Shown: in pieces, positions 6,737-13,555 of the stretch
Position numbering within the stretch: position 1 is the stretch's first letter
How the letters are laid out: every line of letters starts with the position of its first letter
Source of the DNA: Spartobacteria bacterium
GTDB lineage: Bacteria > Verrucomicrobiota > Verrucomicrobiia > Chthoniobacterales > UBA10450
DNA: 16,501 bases
Direction: 5' to 3'
NCBI GenBank assembly: GCA_003445855.1
Contig: DMCG01000143.1
Coordinates: 1,326 to 17,826 of the forward strand
Made by a program: the position numbers and the translations under genes
The notes under the pieces: generated by a model
The model's database searches: none
Seen by the model: only the letters and a program-made list of their open reading frames with translations
What the model was told of the DNA's origin: nothing

Positions 6737-8395
6737 ATGACGAAAGACAGAATTCGACAAAAGATCACTCGAGCTTGTTTGCTTGGCCTGGTCCTTCTTT
6801 TGGGGGGATACCTCCGTAGTGTCGGGTTAACTTGGGGCCTGGAAAGCGGTTACGGCCACATGCGAAACTTTCAACCCGACGAGTTCATCAGCATGCGGGG
6901 AGTTCTTCAGCTCGATCTAGTCGCTGGCAAGTTTACGGCGCCGGGCGCTTACTTCGAGGGGACGTTTAACTATTATCTGTGGGCGCTCCCGGTAACGGCG
7001 GTCAGGCTTTTCGACACACCTAAACTCCCACCTTCGCGACTAACAGATGATGCACATTTCCGGTTAATCTTGCACCTGTGCCGTCTTATGTCGGTAGCTT
7101 TCGATGTTCTCGCAACCTGGATTGTTTTTCTTGCTGCGCTGGAAGCCACCAGCTTGTTCTACCCCGCATTATTGGCTGCTTTCTTTTATACCATTATTCC
7201 AATGCAGGTTATTTATGCTCATTTCATGAGGACGCACGTCTTGAGCAACCTTCTCTGCGCTCTTGTCCTCTGGTTGTCCCTCAAATCATTGAAAAAGCCG
7301 GAGTGGTGGCTCTTGCTTACCCTGGGGCTCATCTCGGGCTTAGCTGCAGCTACTCATTATCCGATGGGTATCATCGTCACAATCCCCTGCCTTTACTTTC
7401 TATTCAGACGATCTGACACATCTATTTCGTGGATCCGCAATATTATTCGCTCCGCAGTTGTTTTGCTTTCGGGACCAATTTGGTGGATCGGCTTGGGCTT
7501 TCTCGGGGGGTTATTTGTTGGTGAACCACCGTTGTTTATAAATCCACGGAGCGTACTGCACGCTATCTCGACCGAGACATTCAACTACGTTCCTTCTCAT
7601 GCTTTTGCTTTAACGGGACTATTCGATTTGTCCAGGCTTTGGAACTACCTCTCCGTCCTGATCCCCTTTGGAATGTATCCGTGGCTATGGATTATAGCCT
7701 ACGGCGCGATTCTATATCTGTGCTTTCGGCCCAGGCTCTATCCCCTCAGTGTGCCTATTCTTATCTTTTTCTTGCTCTACCTGTATCCGATGGCGAAGGG
7801 ATACTCGGCTCCTTTGTTTGCTCGGGCCGCAATGCTTCTCTTCCCGGGCTTTGCTGTCCTCGTTGCTTTAGCCTGGCAGGACCTGGCCTTAAGGCGAGTG
7901 TGGCCGCCCGTGCTCTCGATTTTCTCCGTGGGAGCGGCGGCGGCCATTTTCATTCCGTCTCTTGTGTTTGACTGGGCTTATGTCCGAGAGATGCAGCGGA
8001 TCGACGTGCGCACTGCCATGCACTATGATCTCAAGAGAGTTATCGGTAATTCAACGGTCACCATCGGCGTCGAGAAGTTACCGGGCAATTTTTACACAGT
8101 GATGCCCGCGGTTGATTCATTGAAGGGTCCGTCTGTTTCAGTACAGCTACAAAACTCAAATCAGGAGGCGGACTTCTTTGTTCTTGGCCGATCGCGACCC
8201 ATCACTTGGGCAGATCGGCAAGCTACGATCAGATCTGTCGAGAAAAACGGAAAGTTTAAGTGTGAAAATGTTTATATGAATCAGCCGCGCATCTTCCAGC
8301 ACCCGATCGACCTTTCACGTTTTCCGCCAGATATGACCTATCCTTTTCCCACGCTTTTGCTCTTTCAAGCACACGAGTTTAAGGCCCGTTTATAA
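6737..8395 (+). CDS. Second polytopic GT-C-type glycosyltransferase (PMT/ArnT-like)
   Basis: A 552-residue membrane protein with a basic start (MTKDRIRQKITR), a first helix at about 12-29 and roughly 10 further hydrophobic segments. The first external loop contains NFQPDEFISMR with Asp48-Glu49, the acidic pair typical of dolichyl-phosphate-mannose-type and ArnT-type GT-C enzymes. It is followed by GTFNYYLWALPV (75-86), the usual approach to the second helix. A periplasmic-looking C-terminal region of about 110 residues ends the protein. It lies 54 nt after the first GT-C gene on the same strand but is not a close copy of it, so the two probably act at different steps or acceptors. Start is uncertain: GTG at 6701 would add 12 residues without charge; ATG 6737 is preferred for its positive-inside N-terminus. 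The C-terminal end faces the convergent FkbM gene 77 nt away, with no clear terminator between. Confidence 0.78.
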   Translation: MTKDRIRQKITRACLLGLVLLLGGYLRSVGLTWGLESGYGHMRNFQPDEFISMRGVLQLDLVAGKFTAPGAYFEGTFNYYLWALPVTAVRLFDTPKLPPSRLTDDAHFRLILHLCRLMSVAFDVLATWIVFLAALEATSLFYPALLAAFFYTIIPMQVIYAHFMRTHVLSNLLCALVLWLSLKSLKKPEWWLLLTLGLISGLAAATHYPMGIIVTIPCLYFLFRRSDTSISWIRNIIRSAVVLLSGPIWWIGLGFLGGLFVGEPPLFINPRSVLHAISTETFNYVPSHAFALTGLFDLSRLWNYLSVLIPFGMYPWLWIIAYGAILYLCFRPRLYPLSVPILIFFLLYLYPMAKGYSAPLFARAAMLLFPGFAVLVALAWQDLALRRVWPPVLSIFSVGAAAAIFIPSLVFDWAYVREMQRIDVRTAMHYDLKRVIGNSTVTIGVEKLPGNFYTVMPAVDSLKGPSVSVQLQNSNQEADFFVLGRSRPITWADRQATIRSVEKNGKFKCENVYMNQPRIFQHPIDLSRFPPDMTYPFPTLLLFQAHEFKARL

Positions 8396-8472
8396 CGCTG
8401 CAATTTTGATTGATCTGACTCTGCACACCCACCCGCCGGTTTGTTCACGTGAGCTTGCGCGCGACTTTTACA

Positions 8473-9222
8473 TCAACCGCTGGTTGGCCGGTACGCCAGC
8501 AGATTCACGTACCATTCGGCCGTCTCATGAATAGACTCCGGCCGCAAAGGCTCGAGACCGCTCCTGCCGAATTGCTGGATCGACATGCCGTGGCGTTCCA
8601 GCATCTGAACGACGTCTTTCCAATCCACTCCCGCCTGTCGCAGTCCGTAGGGCCACAATTCGAGCAGTAATTTTATTCTTCGGTTCTCACGAATCACACG
8701 CTCCGAACCCCTTAATGCGTGCAGCTCGTAGCCCTGAATGTCCATCTTGATAAGGTCCACTCGCTCTCCCGGCGCGAAATAATCGTCCAGTGCCACCGCC
8801 CGGATTACGATTGTGTCGCGCGACCCGTCGGCGGGAGGATAAGCTCGATGATCGACGTTCAATTCATCGGAAACGTAGAGCAACGATTCCCCCGTTTTGT
8901 CGCTCACCGCCAGTTGATTCAGATGAACGTAAGGGAAATCCGAAAGCGCTTCGCGAAGATGCGCAAAATTTTCCGGCGATGGTTCGAAGCTGTGCACAGC
9001 GCCCCCGGGTTCAACGCACTTCGAGAAAAATTGCGAATAGATTCCAATGTTCGCGCCCGCATCGACAACGACGGAGCCCTCGCAAAGATGGCTGGCAATG
9101 AGATGGCGTTCGGCGCGGTCTGCATAGCGTTTGAAAGTGCTATAGAGCGGCCGATAGATTGGAAAAGCAACCCTGTAGAGCTCATTTCCGATTCGGCGGC
9201 CGAGGCTGGTTAGGGCAGACAT
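8473..9222 (-). CDS. FkbM family SAM-dependent methyltransferase
   Basis: A 249-residue class I methyltransferase. It shows motif I VVDAGANIGIYS (52-63), the acidic ribose-binding strand SFEPSPENF (78-86), the FkbM signature DLIKMDIQGYEL (156-167) with Lys159, Asp161, Gly164 and Glu166, and the strand LLLELWPYG (186-193). FkbM proteins O-methylate hydroxyls of sugars or polyketides and are common in capsule and O-antigen loci. No membrane segment or signal peptide. It is the last gene of a four-gene minus-strand unit and its ATG lies 13 nt inside the end of the preceding methyltransferase gene, so translation is probably coupled. All key residues look intact. Likely substrate is a sugar of the glycan built by the neighbouring enzymes; this is inferred from context. 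Confidence 0.93.
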   Translation of the reverse strand: MSALTSLGRRIGNELYRVAFPIYRPLYSTFKRYADRAERHLIASHLCEGSVVVDAGANIGIYSQFFSKCVEPGGAVHSFEPSPENFAHLREALSDFPYVHLNQLAVSDKTGESLLYVSDELNVDHRAYPPADGSRDTIVIRAVALDDYFAPGERVDLIKMDIQGYELHALRGSERVIRENRRIKLLLELWPYGLRQAGVDWKDVVQMLERHGMSIQQFGRSGLEPLRPESIHETAEWYVNLLAYRPTSG

Positions 9223-10004
9223 TCCTTGCGTGTAAGTGTGATGGTAAAGAAAGAAGCAAACAATTTTGGAAGCGCACGGCTTAACGTCATATCCAAATGG
9301 AAAAGCATCCGGTAAATAAGGGCAGGGATGGGAATCCGACGGGAAATTCCGCCTGTCGCCATATAAGAAATAGAACTAAACGGTCGGAAAGTTCTTTGGT
9401 TGAAACTAAAATTTGTGCGTAAACACTCACTCCAGTCCGTATGCCTAACGAACATCAGCCACGGTAATGCAATATTGGCAGACGCCAGTGGGCCTCGGAC
9501 TTGTGCCAACTCGGGTTGACCGATCGACAAATCAACGGGCTCATGGTGCAGGTATTTGAAGATTAGGAACGAGAGCGTCGAGAAATAGGGCTCGGTCGCG
9601 ATGATTTTACCGCCGGGTTTGAGTTTGACCGCGGCGCGGTTCAGAAAATCCAGTGGTCGTTTGAGATGGTGCAGAACATTGGTGAGAGTGATGACATCGA
9701 GACTTTCGTCGGCTATAGCGGTGAGTTGATCGATCTCATGGCAATCGAAGACGTAATCCAAATAATCAAGCTCGAGCACGTCGCTTGTGATTACGTTCGA
9801 ATAAAAGCGGCGAAGAGGAGAGACGCCGCTACCTATTTCCAAGACTGCGAGGTTTTCTGGATCGGATAAATCGCGAAACTGGTCGCGGTATAACTGGCGA
9901 TACCAATAGAGCAGGTTGGCGTTGGCGCTCAGCTTCTCGCGATTGCGCAACGTCTCGGCACGATCGGCCGCATATTGAGGCATGAAGGTAGATGTATCTC
10001 TCAT
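9210..10004 (-). CDS. Class I SAM-dependent methyltransferase
   Basis: A 264-residue protein with a methyltransferase core: motif I NLAVLEIGSGVSPLRRF (51-67), a following acidic segment DVLELDYLDYVFDCHEID (75-92), TLTNVLHHLKRPLDF (106-120) and KLKPGGKIIATEPYFS (127-142). The LHHL-plus-PGG pattern is that of the Methyltransf_11/25-like group. The C-terminal third is unusual for a plain methyltransferase, with hydrophobic and aromatic stretches (LPWLMFVRHTDW, ALPKLFASFFTITL) that may bind a lipid-linked or bulky substrate. Its ATG overlaps the stop of the upstream methyltransferase by 4 nt (ATGA) and its end overlaps the FkbM start by 13 nt. An alternative start is Met8. Function in modifying a glycan or its lipid carrier is inferred from neighbours. 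Confidence 0.88.
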   Translation of the reverse strand: MRDTSTFMPQYAADRAETLRNREKLSANANLLYWYRQLYRDQFRDLSDPENLAVLEIGSGVSPLRRFYSNVITSDVLELDYLDYVFDCHEIDQLTAIADESLDVITLTNVLHHLKRPLDFLNRAAVKLKPGGKIIATEPYFSTLSFLIFKYLHHEPVDLSIGQPELAQVRGPLASANIALPWLMFVRHTDWSECLRTNFSFNQRTFRPFSSISYMATGGISRRIPIPALIYRMLFHLDMTLSRALPKLFASFFTITLTRKECLP

Positions 10005-10723
10005 TTCGCGGCCCGGATATACAAGGAGCCTGCTATCTCGGAGATGAGCGGAACCTTTTCCAGAAAACTGCCGATTGCCTGGGCAGTCGGAATGAAGCGA
10101 GCTGGAATTTGGGGGTGAAGAAAGTCAAATGGCGTGATTTGGATGTCGCGAAAACCGGCCTTTTTGAGAAGCCGGCGCAGCGACCATCGAAAAAAAGCGG
10201 TTTCATCGAGCGAATCGCCAAGCCGTCGCTTGACTGTCGGCACATTCTTCTGAATCGCGATTTGCGGGTTTAGCATGTTGGGCTCGGTAAATCGGATCGT
10301 GCCGCCGGGACGGAGGACGCGATAAATTTGCCTGAGTGCTTGATCGACAACGAGGTGATGCAGGACGGAACTTCCGACGATAGAGTCAAAGGAGGCGGCC
10401 GGATAAGTTAATGCATAAGCATTCTGGATCTCGAACCTAACATTGCTGGCAGGACACTGCTGCTGCGCGACTTCAAGTAACTCCGGCGAGATATCTATAG
10501 CGGTGATCTTAGCGCCAGTGAGGGCGAGTTGGCGCGTGAAGTAAGCCGTCCCGCAACCGAGTTCAAGAACATCCATTCCTGCACGGATGTGACTGGTGAG
10601 CATACGCACACGCCTTTGCCAACGAATGCGTCCGGCCGGGCTTTCCCAGTTCCAGACTTCCCCGGCACCGTGTTCTGCGAGATAGCGCCCGTGCTCGATC
10701 TCATGTTGAAGCCGGGATTGCAT
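10001..10723 (-). CDS. Class I SAM-dependent methyltransferase (Methyltransf_11-like)
   Basis: A 240-residue protein with a complete methyltransferase core: DVLELGCGTAYFTRQLA (51-67), ITAIDISPELLEVAQ (73-87), FDSIVGSSVLHHL (102-114) and VLRPGGTIRFTEPN (126-139). The N-terminal 45 residues are helical and rich in Arg, Glu and His; the C-terminal part has a RWSLRRLLKKAGFRDI segment common to sugar- and quinone-type methyltransferases. ATG at 10721-10723 is chosen; a GTG two codons upstream (10727-10729) is possible and no Shine-Dalgarno separates them. It follows the MT-GT2 fusion by about 50 nt and overlaps the next methyltransferase by 4 nt, so it is probably in the same transcript. Substrate unknown; a methylated sugar or lipid carrier in the locus is the natural guess. 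Confidence 0.9.
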   Translation of the reverse strand: MQSRLQHEIEHGRYLAEHGAGEVWNWESPAGRIRWQRRVRMLTSHIRAGMDVLELGCGTAYFTRQLALTGAKITAIDISPELLEVAQQQCPASNVRFEIQNAYALTYPAASFDSIVGSSVLHHLVVDQALRQIYRVLRPGGTIRFTEPNMLNPQIAIQKNVPTVKRRLGDSLDETAFFRWSLRRLLKKAGFRDIQITPFDFLHPQIPARFIPTAQAIGSFLEKVPLISEIAGSLYIRAAK

Positions 10724-10772
10724 GAACACGCATTATTGGTTGTCGGGGCCGGTGAAGAACTGAGGCAACATT

Positions 10773-12275
10773 TCAGTATCCGAGTTTGAGTTTGAGAAAT
10801 CCGTGCCAGCACATCCTAAGCATGACCAATCCATTCTGAAAAACTCTTGTCATCTTGGTCGTCCCATAAATGCGCTCCTGATAGTGCACCGGCAGATCGA
10901 CGATGCGAAGATTCAACTTGGAAGCGCCGAAGAGCAATTCGTAGTCCCCCCAACGATCCTCAATTCCCCAGCTTCCAAGCAGCGGCTTGATGCGCTCCCA
11001 GTCCTTGCGCCACAGCACTTTGGTGCCGCAAAGCGTGTCTTTCACCCGCTGATGCAGCAGATAGGAAAAGGCAAGGCTAAAGAACTTATTGCCGAGCATG
11101 TTCATGCCTTTCATTGCCCCGCGCGGCACTGGATAAATAAGACGCGAGCCGTTAACAAATTCCGCTACGCCCGAGGCGATCGCGTCCACGAAATAGGAAA
11201 GTTCCTCGGGCATCGTGGTCAAATCAGCGTCCAAGATCATGAGAATATCGCCGGAGGCGGCGTCGAAACCCGTCCAGACGTTTTTCGATTTGCAGATGCC
11301 GGGTCCCTGCTCCAGGCGAATTTCACATTCCGGATACCCCTGCTGCATCCGCCGAACCTCATCGCCTGTGCCGTCGGTTGATTGGTCGTCGCAGAAGATG
11401 ATTTCGGTGCGCCCAGCAAGGGCCGGTATCCGACGCGTTGCTTCCGCCACATTCCCCCGCTCGTCTTTGCAAGGAATAATGACCGAGACACTCAGTTTTT
11501 CGCGCTCCAGGGGGCTTGGAACCATCCGCGCGACGTGAACCTCCGTCATGCAAAGACGATTGAGGGCCGGCAGGCGTGCGCAAAAACCGTTTAGAAACGC
11601 CGAGAGGAGCGGCACATATTTCGGGAAAAGCACCACACGATGGCTCGCCAGCGTCTCATAGCCGCTCAAGGTCAGCAGGTTCCGCACATCAGCACCCGAC
11701 AACCAGTTTTGCTCGATCCGCGGCACTTTCATGCCAGAGAATTCCGCCCACGTGACCAGCGGCTCCCATAAGTGATTGTAGGTCGTAATGAGCAGTCGGG
11801 TGTGCCGCTCACAGAGCGGCCGCAGATTCTGAAGAGCTCGTTGCGCATCGACCGTATCGTCGATGTCATTGAACATGATATAATCGAAGCGCTCAGTTCT
11901 TTGAAAGTGCTCCGCGAACGCATCAGTGTCCGGGAAGGCCACCCCATACGTGAACCGCGGGTGGCGTCGCTTCGCCACTTCGATGATTTCGTCACAAATT
12001 TCTATTCCCTTACCGAACTTAGGGCGCACGGCGGAGAGAAACGCCCCGGTACTGCAACGCACTGACAGCACTCTTTTCTCCGGCTCCACCAGAAAGCGCA
12101 ACAGTCGGCCGAGAAGGCCGTAATAATAGCGATTGTGTTCGATCCAATATTCGCGCTTCTCGGCCAGTCGGGCCAGATGCCGCCGGGTCCGTTCACGTCG
12201 TTCGTCTAGCGCGGCGGGGCCCCATGCCTTTTCGCTGGTCGGGCGGCGGAGATCAAGTGCGCTAGTGCTGGTCAT
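10773..12275 (-). CDS. Fused methyltransferase-like / family 2 glycosyltransferase
   Basis: A 500-residue two-domain protein. Residues about 45-215 have the layout of a class I methyltransferase (HNRYYYGLLGRLLRFL, then RVLSVRCSTGAFLSAV, then FDYIMFNDIDD and LLITTYNHLW). Motif I, normally D/E-x-G-x-G-x-G, reads S-V-R-C-S-T-G (71-77), so SAM binding is doubtful. Residues about 262-500 form a GT2/DPM1-like domain: VSVIIPCKDERGN (263-275), IIFCDDQSTDGTG (292-304), the DxD motif MILDADLTT (346-354, Asp349 and Asp351), EFVNGSRL (372-379) and WGIEDRWGDYELL (436-448). GT2 domains of this kind transfer a sugar from a nucleotide donor, often onto polyprenyl phosphate on the cytosolic face. It heads the four-gene minus-strand unit. 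A decayed paralogue of the same architecture lies 176 nt upstream. The GT2 half looks fully active. Confidence 0.9.
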   Translation of the reverse strand: MTSTSALDLRRPTSEKAWGPAALDERRERTRRHLARLAEKREYWIEHNRYYYGLLGRLLRFLVEPEKRVLSVRCSTGAFLSAVRPKFGKGIEICDEIIEVAKRRHPRFTYGVAFPDTDAFAEHFQRTERFDYIMFNDIDDTVDAQRALQNLRPLCERHTRLLITTYNHLWEPLVTWAEFSGMKVPRIEQNWLSGADVRNLLTLSGYETLASHRVVLFPKYVPLLSAFLNGFCARLPALNRLCMTEVHVARMVPSPLEREKLSVSVIIPCKDERGNVAEATRRIPALAGRTEIIFCDDQSTDGTGDEVRRMQQGYPECEIRLEQGPGICKSKNVWTGFDAASGDILMILDADLTTMPEELSYFVDAIASGVAEFVNGSRLIYPVPRGAMKGMNMLGNKFFSLAFSYLLHQRVKDTLCGTKVLWRKDWERIKPLLGSWGIEDRWGDYELLFGASKLNLRIVDLPVHYQERIYGTTKMTRVFQNGLVMLRMCWHGFLKLKLGY

Positions 12276-12451
12276 TCGCTCAAAAAGCCTGGGTTATTCC
12301 CGATGATGCGCTTTAAGATGCTCGCCGATATGCGCGCTCGTCAACCAATCAGTCGTTAAGCGCTGATCCGTTGCGGAACCGCAGCGTTGAGTGCGGAGAG
12401 ATTTCTCGCACCTAGGCGGAAGATTCAGTTCTGGTTGCAAGCCCGGCCCGA

Positions 12452-13033
12452 TCATCGGCAGCAGTTGTATTTGATGATCACATACAGCGCCCGCAATCCG
12501 TCTCGCCAGCCGATCTTTTTTCCTTCTTCATACGTCCGGCCGTAGTAAGAAATGCCCACTTCATAAATCCGGCAGCGCTTTTTTGCGAGCTTGGCCGTTA
12601 TTTCCGGCTCGAATCCGAAACGGTCTTCTTCGATTTGGATCGATTTGATGAGCGGCGCGCGAAAGGCTTTGTAGCCAGTCTCCACATCCGTCAGATTAAG
12701 ATTGGTGAAAATATTTGAGAGCAGGGTTAGAAACCTGTTGCCGACCATGTGCCAGAAAAAAACCACGCGGTGCGGACGCCCGCTCATGAATCTCGAGCCG
12801 AAAACGGCATCCGCTTTTCCGGAAATTATTGGCTCGAGTAACACCGGATATTCCTCGGGGTCCGGCGTTCGCTGCTGGGCTTTTTTAAGCGCAGCGACGC
12901 TCGAGACCGCGCGATAATTTGCAAATCGCGCGCCCAAGCCCTCGCTGCGAGGAGCGATCTCCACGACTGTATTTTCCGGACGAATGTACAGCGAAAGATA
13001 TGAAGCCAAACTGTTGTAAAAATAGCGCCGCAT
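12452..13033 (-). CDS. Internally deleted methyltransferase/GT2 fusion (probable remnant)
   Basis: A 193-residue product made of two pieces. Residues 1-45 (MRRYFYNSLASYLSLYIRPE, then TVVEIAPRSEGLGARFANYR) match the beginning of a methyltransferase-like domain as in the neighbouring fusion. Residues about 55-193 are the C-terminal half of a DPM1-like GT2: DPEEYPVLLEPIISGKADAV, FGSRFMSG, PHRVVFFWHMVGNRF, LTLLSNIFTNLNLTDVETGY, DRFGFEPEITAKLAKK, YEVGISYYGRTYEEGKKIGW. The donor-binding part, including the DxD that should precede PDPEEYP, is missing, as is the rest of the methyltransferase domain. An internal deletion of several hundred codons that kept the frame explains this. The frame is open to 13231, but ATG 13033 begins the homologous part and has an AGAGGGA about 7-13 nt upstream. 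A working glycosyltransferase is unlikely; a helper role cannot be excluded. Confidence 0.75.
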   Translation of the reverse strand: MRRYFYNSLASYLSLYIRPENTVVEIAPRSEGLGARFANYRAVSSVAALKKAQQRTPDPEEYPVLLEPIISGKADAVFGSRFMSGRPHRVVFFWHMVGNRFLTLLSNIFTNLNLTDVETGYKAFRAPLIKSIQIEEDRFGFEPEITAKLAKKRCRIYEVGISYYGRTYEEGKKIGWRDGLRALYVIIKYNCCR

Positions 13034-13227
13034 CACGGATTCCCTCTTTTTAGAAGTGACGGAGCGCTCGCAGGAAGCACCTGAGAAACGCACAACGTCG
13101 CGCTTATTCCCCGCTTCAACAGTAGTTCTCATCTTGGCAGAGCGGAGGTTAGCGCAAAAATGACTGGAGACAATCTGCGGCGCTGATCGCTGTGAGATAT
13201 GCAGGCCGTGTAACCTAGTTGCCCTCC

Positions 13228-13320
13228 TCAACTCCGGTGCCTTGCGAGGTTATATTGCAATATGGCGTAAATGGCCCAATCGGGCTTCCCATCACCGTTG
13301 TAATCACCCAAAGCGGACTC
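13228..13320 (-). pseudogene. FG-GAP/VCBS-repeat fragment
   Basis: Read on the minus strand this gives ESALGDYNGDGKPDWAIYA (from 13320), running to a TGA at 13228-13230. D-Y-N-G-D-G-K-P-D-W is a calcium-binding-loop pattern of FG-GAP/VCBS repeats, like the D-F-N-A-D-G-K-P-D loops of the protein encoded at 13556-16468. A stop codon lies a few codons upstream (13327-13329) and no start serves it, so it is a scrap of a lost gene or of an earlier tail of the neighbouring repeat array. Confidence 0.55.
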
Positions 13321-13322
13321 CC

Positions 13323-13408
13323 GACGCCGTCACGAAGCTGCTGGCCGATACCAGTCATCTCCTGCGCGAGCAGCCGAAGTAAGAATTTTGCTTCGTGATG
13401 CGTCTACG
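13323..13408. repeat. Imperfect inverted repeat, possible decayed GTAG-type element
   Basis: Arms at 13323-13338 and 13391-13405 pair almost throughout (GACGC, a small bulge, then TCACGAAGC against GCTTCGTGA and GCGTC). Between them are small stems CTGG/CCAG (13341-13354) and CGAAG/CTTCG. On the minus strand one arm begins GTAG at 13408, as in the elements at 151 and 578, but the other arm has lost it. Symmetry is much poorer than in those elements. Confidence 0.35.
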
Positions 13409-13555
13409 ACAGGTGAAATGAGATCTTCACTAGCGAGCACGCGGCACTTCTGCGTTCAGCCAAAAAAAGGCCGCCCGCTCCGACAATGACAATGCCTAAC
13501 GAATGCAAAGCAAGTTGTCGTTCCTTGTGATCAATGCGCCGTGGCGCGGTAGAGC

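Larger units (their letters stand above)
13034..13555. other. Gene-free stretch with decayed fragments
   Basis: 522 nt between the remnant glycosyltransferase and the stop of the BNR protein gene, with no convincing intact gene. It holds the upstream region of the remnant, an FG-GAP fragment (13228-13320) and an imperfect inverted repeat (13323-13408). A seven-T tract lies at 13462-13468 on the minus strand, without a convincing stem before it. The open extension of the remnant's frame (13034-13231) has no recognisable protein content. Confidence 0.6.

Noticed and set aside
10803..11381. 192-codon + strand frame opposite the MT-GT2 fusion
   Set aside because: Antisense to a gene with clear GT2 motifs; no recognisable protein content.
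13034..13231. 66-residue N-terminal extension of the remnant MT-GT2 protein
   Set aside because: Homology begins at the ATG at 13033, which also has a purine-rich ribosome-binding site; the upstream residues look non-coding.
13455..13475. Rho-independent terminator for the BNR gene at a seven-T tract (minus strand)
   Set aside because: No GC-rich stem precedes the T tract; only a 3-4 bp GGCC/GGC pairing flanks it.
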